Below, piece after piece: positions 59,687 through 64,000 of a stretch of DNA of 64,000 nucleotides. Where the stretch lies: NCBI RefSeq assembly GCF_006345825.1, contig NZ_VCIX01000083.1, positions 150,292 through 214,291 of the forward strand. The letters are read 5' to 3'. Numbering within the stretch: the stretch's first letter is position 1; the number at the start of each line of letters is the position of its first letter. The notes below the pieces were generated by a model that was not told the DNA's origin, did not search any database, and was given only the letters and a program-made list of their open reading frames with translations. The stretch is from Paenibacillus paridis. Its GTDB lineage: Bacteria; Bacillota; Bacilli; Paenibacillales; Paenibacillaceae. Made by a program: the position numbers and the translations under genes.

Positions 59687-59822
59687 AGCGGGAAAACATC
59701 CTGTTAATTATGATGATTCCGGAGATTGATCCATTTTAGCTGGAATTTCTCCTGTTAATACGAGCATTCTCTTCGCTGTGGGTGCTGAATCCCGAAATTA
59801 TAGGGAGCTATTCCCGTTAAAT
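59687..59822. repeat. cluster of GGAATTT-type intergenic repeat motif
   Basis: TTTAGCTGGAATTTCTCCTG followed by TTAAT at about 59736-59760 is the clearest copy; GCGGGAAAACATCCTGTTAA (about 59687-59707) and AGGGAGCTATTCCCGTTAAA (about 59800-59819) are variants. A weaker copy (GATGGAATTCCTCC) lies near 63911-63924. Confidence 0.55.
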
Positions 59823-60043
59823 GTTTCAGAGCAAGCTGTGCAAAGAAATTAACAGTACATTTTCCAGGTAATTCGCTGCTACATGCCCATCTTCCCTTCT
59901 CTGTTCTTCCCTCAGTAAGTTCATGCTCGTAACAAGCCTAGTATTACTACACTCAAACACACCTTACATTGTAATTCAAAAACTTCAATGGAATATTCCA
60001 CCACTTTTTCTCATTCTGCGGAATAAGTCGACTCAAATCCAAG

Positions 60044-60082
60044 ATAAAAAACTCCTCAGTCCATGTTGCGGACCGGGAGTTA
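60044..60082 (-). terminator. terminator after the MFS gene
   Basis: AACTCC/GGAGTT outer arms with inner AGTCC/GGAC, then TTTTTTATC on the minus strand. Confidence 0.8.
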
Positions 60083-60120
60083 TTGTTGCTGCTAGACTTA
60101 TTGCACGTGAATCAACCGTT

Positions 60121-61266
60121 CTATCCGCTAATCGCTATGCTGGCAGAGCGTCGGCTAGTGATCATATATAGAGTTGAAGCGGTGGCACAGAAGATGCCTA
60201 AGATGAGATAAAGCAGCTGCGGGCCCAAATGATCGACGATAACGCCTCCGAAAGCATTGCCAACAATACCGCCTAACCCCCAAGTAACTGCTGCGAACAG
60301 CGTCTGCATAGTGGCTTTAGTCCGGTCGCTGGAATAGCTCTCAACCACCTCTACAGCCGTTCCTGCTACAAAGGCGAAGGCAATCCCGTCAAGCAGCTGC
60401 AAGCCCAGCGTTAAATAGACGTCGGCAAAAACAAACAGCAGAACATATTTGAGCGCATAAATGGCAGCAGCGGCACTAAGCACACGGTAACGGCCAATTT
60501 TCCGGCTGAGCTTAGCCGAAATCAAGAACATCGGAACTTCGATAATCGCCGCAATTGCAAACGCGCTGCCCAGCAAGCTTTTGTCAAAACCAAGTTCCTT
60601 GAAATAAATTGGCAAAAATGAAAAGTTGATCGCTACGGACATAAAGGTCATCATGCTAATGCCGACAAAAATTAAAAATGGACGGTTCCGAATCACCTCG
60701 CTGACCTGCTCCAATACCGTCGTCTTGCGAAAGGCCGGCTTCGTGCTTGGCAGCAGGAGGATAACCAGCGTTAGGCATAGATTGATTGCCAGATAGTAAA
60801 AGAAGATCGAATCATAGCCGTATTTTTCATAAAGAAACCCCGATGCGAAGGCGCCAATAGCATAACTAAGCGCCCCCCACAGCCTGATGCTGCCGAAAGA
60901 AAAGCCCTCTCGCTTACCGATCTCAACGGCAAAGGAGTCACTAAGCGGGGCCATTGAGGACTGAAACCATGCGAAGAAAAGAGAAAGCATAATAATTGCA
61001 GGCAACCCGTCAAAGAAATAAAAACCGATCCCGGCCACGGGCGCCGCCACAGCCGATACGAGTAAGATCAACCGGGGATTGCTCATCCGATCATTCAAAA
61101 TCCCCATCACAGGCTGCGAAACAACACTGACGAATGCCCATAAGGAAAGAATTAAGCCCACGACGGTGTTGCTAAAGCCTTTGTCGCTAAAAAAGAGGCT
61201 CGTATAAGGCGTATAGACGGAAATGGCCAAATACATCAAAAAATAATAACCTGCTAATCTTCTCAC
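60121..61266 (-). CDS. MFS transporter, nucleoside/lactose-permease-like
   Basis: 381 residues, 12 membrane helices. Features of the LacY-like/PPP-type MFS (MFS_1_like): early loop GILNDRMSNPR (about 55-65), SFGSIRLWGALSYAIGA (about 120-136) with the family's G-S-(I/V)-R. Carriers of this type export or import nucleosides, sugars or amino acids; cargo not determinable. Start ATG near a GGAGATTC-type site. Divergent from the acyl-CoA dehydrogenase gene, single transcript with its own terminator. Confidence 0.85.
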   Translation of the reverse strand: MRRLAGYYFLMYLAISVYTPYTSLFFSDKGFSNTVVGLILSLWAFVSVVSQPVMGILNDRMSNPRLILLVSAVAAPVAGIGFYFFDGLPAIIMLSLFFAWFQSSMAPLSDSFAVEIGKREGFSFGSIRLWGALSYAIGAFASGFLYEKYGYDSIFFYYLAINLCLTLVILLLPSTKPAFRKTTVLEQVSEVIRNRPFLIFVGISMMTFMSVAINFSFLPIYFKELGFDKSLLGSAFAIAAIIEVPMFLISAKLSRKIGRYRVLSAAAAIYALKYVLLFVFADVYLTLGLQLLDGIAFAFVAGTAVEVVESYSSDRTKATMQTLFAAVTWGLGGIVGNAFGGVIVDHLGPQLLYLILGIFCATASTLYMITSRRSASIAISG

Positions 61267-61455
61267 GCCGAATCTCCTTTGTGTCAGCCTTCATTGTGCG
61301 TTCAGTTTATCGTATCTTGAGCCATTATAATCGTGATGCCAGCCTTTTGTAAAAGCAATTTCGTTTATTGTAGCCCGAAGTTAACACGTATTTGCAGTGC
61401 GATATGGTAAAATGCGAATAGAGAAGCGCTGAAATGATAAAGGAGGGTTTCTGCC

Positions 61456-62610
61456 ATGGGGCGGTTAATCGATCAATATATCCGTAATGCCGAGGAGAGA
61501 GAATGGGCTTATAAAATAGATGCTTTGGCGGCAGGATTTGCCGAGCGGGCGGCTGCGCATGACCTGCAGGGCTCTTTTCCGCACGAAAACTTTGCCGAGC
61601 TGCAAGCAGCTGGTTATTTAAAGCTGACAGTGCCAAAGGAATTCGGTGGCGATGAAGCCTCGCTGCATGAGCTAGTTGGCCTGCAAGAGCGCTTAGCCTA
61701 CGGTGACGGCTCGACGGCGCTGGCCGTGGGCTGGCACATCGGTCAGGTCCTTCATTTGCGCACCACCCGGAAATGGCCGGAACAGCAATTTGAGAAGCTG
61801 TGTCAGGCCATCGTTCAGGAAGGGGCCATGATTAATACATTGGCCAGCGAAGCTGGATCCGGAAGCCCCAGTCGGGGAGGCAAACCGGAAACGGCTGCCA
61901 TACGGGAGGACGGAGGATATCGCATTACAGGTCGCAAAACGTTCAGCACGCTGTCTCCCATCCTAGACCGCTTTGTTGTGACCGCCTATATCCCGGAGGA
62001 AGAGACGGTCGCTGATTTTCTTGTTTATAAAAATGAACAAGTAAGCATTGCCGAGACTTGGGACACTCTTGGCATGCGGGGCACAGGCAGCCATGACGTC
62101 ATTCTGGACAATGTCTTCACCGCAGAGGAAAATCGCCTCACCGGCAAAGGAACCGACGACGGCGGCGGCTGGCTGCTGCATATCCCTGCCTGCTACCTCG
62201 GAATTGCACTGGCTGCGCGGGACTTTGTCATCCATTATGCGAAGACGTACCGTCCCAATCATTTGCAAGGCCCCCTTGCCGAGCTCCCTGCTATCCAGCA
62301 ATCCATCGGTCAGATGGAGGCTGAGCTTCGCGTAGCCCGCAGCCTTCTGTATGAAGCTGCTGACCGCTGGGATGCGGAGGCAGACAACCGTCCGAATCTC
62401 AGGCCTGAGCTCGGATTAGCCAAATACATCGCAACCAACCATGCGATAAAGGTCGTAGACATCGCGATGCGTATCGTCGGCGGCGCAAGCTTATCCCGAA
62501 AGCTTCCACTGGAAAGATATTACCGCGACGTGCGTGCAGGCCTGCATAATCCGCCTATGGATAACATGGTGCTGCAGACACTCGCCTCGGAAGCCTTAAA
62601 GGAACAATAA
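61456..62610 (+). CDS. acyl-CoA dehydrogenase family protein (YdbM-like)
   Basis: 384-residue flavoprotein. N-terminal helical domain, central beta domain (about 120-220: TGRKTFSTLSP, WDTLGMRGTGSHDVILDNVF), C-terminal helical domain with AMRIVGGASLSRKLPLERYYRDVRAG near the end. The catalytic Glu common in acyl-CoA dehydrogenases is not clear in this group, which also contains DszC/monooxygenase-like members; B. subtilis YdbM is a close match in length and start. FAD- or FMN-dependent. Perfect AAAGGAGG before ATG. Single gene, no fatty-acid pathway nearby. Confidence 0.85.
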   Translation: MGRLIDQYIRNAEEREWAYKIDALAAGFAERAAAHDLQGSFPHENFAELQAAGYLKLTVPKEFGGDEASLHELVGLQERLAYGDGSTALAVGWHIGQVLHLRTTRKWPEQQFEKLCQAIVQEGAMINTLASEAGSGSPSRGGKPETAAIREDGGYRITGRKTFSTLSPILDRFVVTAYIPEEETVADFLVYKNEQVSIAETWDTLGMRGTGSHDVILDNVFTAEENRLTGKGTDDGGGWLLHIPACYLGIALAARDFVIHYAKTYRPNHLQGPLAELPAIQQSIGQMEAELRVARSLLYEAADRWDAEADNRPNLRPELGLAKYIATNHAIKVVDIAMRIVGGASLSRKLPLERYYRDVRAGLHNPPMDNMVLQTLASEALKEQ

Positions 62611-62641
62611 ACCGTATTTATTGACTAACCCTCTCGGGCAG

Positions 62642-63349
62642 CTAAAACAAATCATCCTTCGTTCCGCCTACAGGCGTGTTTGCAGCGATAAAATATTCAG
62701 CTTGCCCGAAACGGGCCAGTACTTTCCTATCTGGCTCCCAAACCCACTTGTCCATTTCCGTCTGGCAGCGATGTGCTCGGAAAGCGGCAAGCTTGGCTTC
62801 CAAATGGTGACGAATGTCGATTTTGACAATATCCTTTTTGGCATAACCAAACGACTCGGGCGCTTCCATCGCATCGCCGAAGCTAATGTAATAAAGTGAG
62901 CTCGGCTGACTTGCGCGCCGGAAAGCATCGGTCGTCGCTTTGCCGATTGCGCAGTGATCAGGATGACCGCCGAAAACTTCATGGAAGGTTAGTACAACAT
63001 CGGGTCGAATCTCTTCCATTAACGCCGCAATTCGATTGACTAACAGCTCATAATCGTAAAATTCAACCATTTTATCGCGTATATCAAAAAAAATCAGCCG
63101 CTCGATACCGAGCGCTTCACAGGCTTTGTTCAGCTCTTGTTCCCGAATCGCAGGCATCGTTTCCCGGTTTACATACGGGGGATTGCCCATTCTGCGTCCC
63201 ATTTCGCCTCGGGTAGCGCTGACAAGCGTAATCTCCACTCCCATCGCGGCATATTTGGCGAGCGTCCCGCCGCAAATAAAGGATTCGTCGTCCGGATGTG
63301 CAAATACGGCCAATAGTTTTCTTTTCGATTTGTCATCTCTTATTTTCAT
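62642..63349 (-). CDS. bshB2: bacillithiol biosynthesis deacetylase BshB2
   Basis: 235 residues, PIG-L/LmbE deacetylase. Zinc site AHPDDE (about 17-22) and HPDH (about 126-129) intact. It removes the acetyl group from GlcNAc-malate in bacillithiol synthesis, or from bacillithiol S-conjugates. The ATG at 63349 overlaps the yojF stop by 4 bases, the same order as Bacillus yojF-bshB2 (yojG). bshA and bshC are not in the window. Confidence 0.95.
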   Translation of the reverse strand: MKIRDDKSKRKLLAVFAHPDDESFICGGTLAKYAAMGVEITLVSATRGEMGRRMGNPPYVNRETMPAIREQELNKACEALGIERLIFFDIRDKMVEFYDYELLVNRIAALMEEIRPDVVLTFHEVFGGHPDHCAIGKATTDAFRRASQPSSLYYISFGDAMEAPESFGYAKKDIVKIDIRHHLEAKLAAFRAHRCQTEMDKWVWEPDRKVLARFGQAEYFIAANTPVGGTKDDLF

Positions 63350-63657
63350 TCTGGAAACGGCTCCTTCCCCAAATGCAAAGCGACATTCATCCTGCCCAGA
63401 TCATCATATCCTGCCAGCAGCAGCCTGCCTTCCGCTGTCTCTTCAAAATGCGTAAGGGCTTCCATGCGAAGCCAGCCTTGCCCGTCAAACTTGAGCGCGA
63501 TTCGGTACGGGCCCTCTCCAGCAATGAAAGCCTCTTCCAGCTGTACCTTAAAGTTACGGACAAACAGGTAAGAGGTCGCTTCACTATGCACATAAAGCTC
63601 CTGCGCTATAAAAGCTCGAAACGCTGCATCCAGCCCAAGCTTGGTTATTTTTATCAT
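63346..63657 (-). CDS. yojF: YojF/DUF1806 family protein, bshB2 partner
   Basis: 103 residues, compact beta-rich protein (MIKITKLGLDAAFRAFIAQ, FDGQGWLRMEALTHFEE). DUF1806 family, found directly before bshB2 in many Bacillaceae, yet without a known function. The four-base overlap with bshB2 shows coupling, hinting at a role in bacillithiol metabolism. Promoter not assigned, ribosome binding site GGGGAATG-like. Confidence 0.85.
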   Translation of the reverse strand: MIKITKLGLDAAFRAFIAQELYVHSEATSYLFVRNFKVQLEEAFIAGEGPYRIALKFDGQGWLRMEALTHFEETAEGRLLLAGYDDLGRMNVALHLGKEPFPE

Positions 63658-64000
63658 GCCGCTTCATTCCCCTTTTGTTTAAATAAATAGAAGCTTCTAT
63701 ATTTTAGCATGACCATCAGCTAAATCTCCATAGAAGGCATATTTGCTATGTAATATTATGGTGGTAACTTGCCTATGCATAAGCTCAAAAAAAAAGCTCT
63801 TCAGACCGATAGCCTGAAGAGCTTTTTTTCTATTTTCGACCTAGCTAAAACGAACTTAAGCTAATAACGAACTGAGTTGCTTTCATTATCTATAGAATGG
63901 TTACGATTTAGATGGAATTCCTCCACTAGCGTTGCATTAAACCTGTCCTAGTCTTGTAGGTATCTAAGTTTGTTCAATAATTCACAAACTTTCAAGTTTC
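63658..64000. other. 343-base gap at window end
   Basis: AT-rich region upstream of yojF, a strong bidirectional terminator at 63790-63831, and one GGAATTT-type repeat copy near 63911. No gene was seen; the terminator likely serves a gene beyond the window or a short RNA. Confidence 0.5.
63790..63831. terminator. bidirectional terminator
   Basis: Arms AGCTCTTCAG (63795-63804) and CTGAAGAGCT (63814-63823), A-run before and T-run after. No gene ends close to it on either side within the window. Confidence 0.85.

Larger units (their letters stand above)
59449..60120. other. 670-base gap: terminators and repeat motifs
   Basis: Contains the terminator at 59459-59507, a cluster of the GGAATTT-type repeat at about 59687-59822, AT-rich sequence without a gene, and the terminator of the MFS gene at 60044-60082. 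Confidence 0.5.

Overview
The window looks like a chromosome segment of a low-to-mid GC, endospore-forming Firmicute, most likely Paenibacillus or a close relative (family Paenibacillaceae). The basis is gene content (SigI/RsgI pair, sporulation-type histidine kinase, Fur/PerR/Zur-type operators, T-box leader, BshB2/YojF bacillithiol pair, YtqA/YtqB pair, Bacillus-type infC with an AUU start), strong AGGAGG-type ribosome binding sites, and many stem-loop plus T-run terminators. Nothing here indicates a prophage, plasmid, insertion sequence, CRISPR array, rRNA or tRNA. It reads as ordinary core chromosome with a few accessory patches.

Layout. 0.3-7.7 kb: esterase, leucyl aminopeptidase, a PAS histidine kinase with a Spo0A-box promoter, and the rsgI-sigI pair. 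8.1-8.8 kb: peroxiredoxin with a perfect PerR box. 8.8-15.6 kb: branched-chain amino acid genes ilvB-ilvN-ilvC-leuA, plus leuB behind a terminator-like stem-loop, led by a T-box riboswitch with a probable leucine CUC specifier. 16.7-18.2 kb: infC-rpmI-rplT behind an L20-type leader. 18.2-30.4 kb: glycosyltransferase, PAP2 phosphatase, trmB, tRNA-modification pair ytqA-ytqB, manA, a B12-binding radical SAM protein, a secreted HtrA-like protease, a pseudouridine synthase. 30.8-34.5 kb: a coupled three-gene unit of MFS sugar carrier, GT39-type glycosyltransferase and a small unknown protein. 35-45 kb: YjcD-like helicase, two cyclic-di-GMP-type signalling proteins, ferritin, a Fur-controlled DUF1450-like protein, a Ctp protease and a HAD phosphatase.

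45.6-52.7 kb is the most interesting block, a metal-limitation neighbourhood. It holds two FecCD permeases, a metal-chelate binding lipoprotein, an unknown 158-residue protein, a COG0523 (ZagA-like) GTPase, an AAA+ ATPase, fur and the zinc-independent ribosomal protein L31 (rpmE2). I find Zur-like operators in front of the AAA+ gene, the COG0523 gene and rpmE2, and a PerR box in front of fur. A Zur-controlled AAA+ ATPase coupled to a zinc metallochaperone and a chelate importer with no ATPase of its own is the best candidate here for an undescribed system.

52.8-63.7 kb: SDR, a bifunctional penicillin-binding protein with a long lysine/glutamate tail, WrbA, an orphan Imm11-like immunity protein, a 53-residue membrane protein, an MFS transporter, a YdbM-like acyl-CoA dehydrogenase, and yojF-bshB2. 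Intergenic space carries at least two dispersed repeat families: a 38-39 bp hairpin unit at 7.74 and 41.53 kb, and a GGAATTT-centred motif at 30.4, 59.7 and 63.9 kb. A third family is possible. All family and operator calls come from reading motifs by eye; no database search was run.
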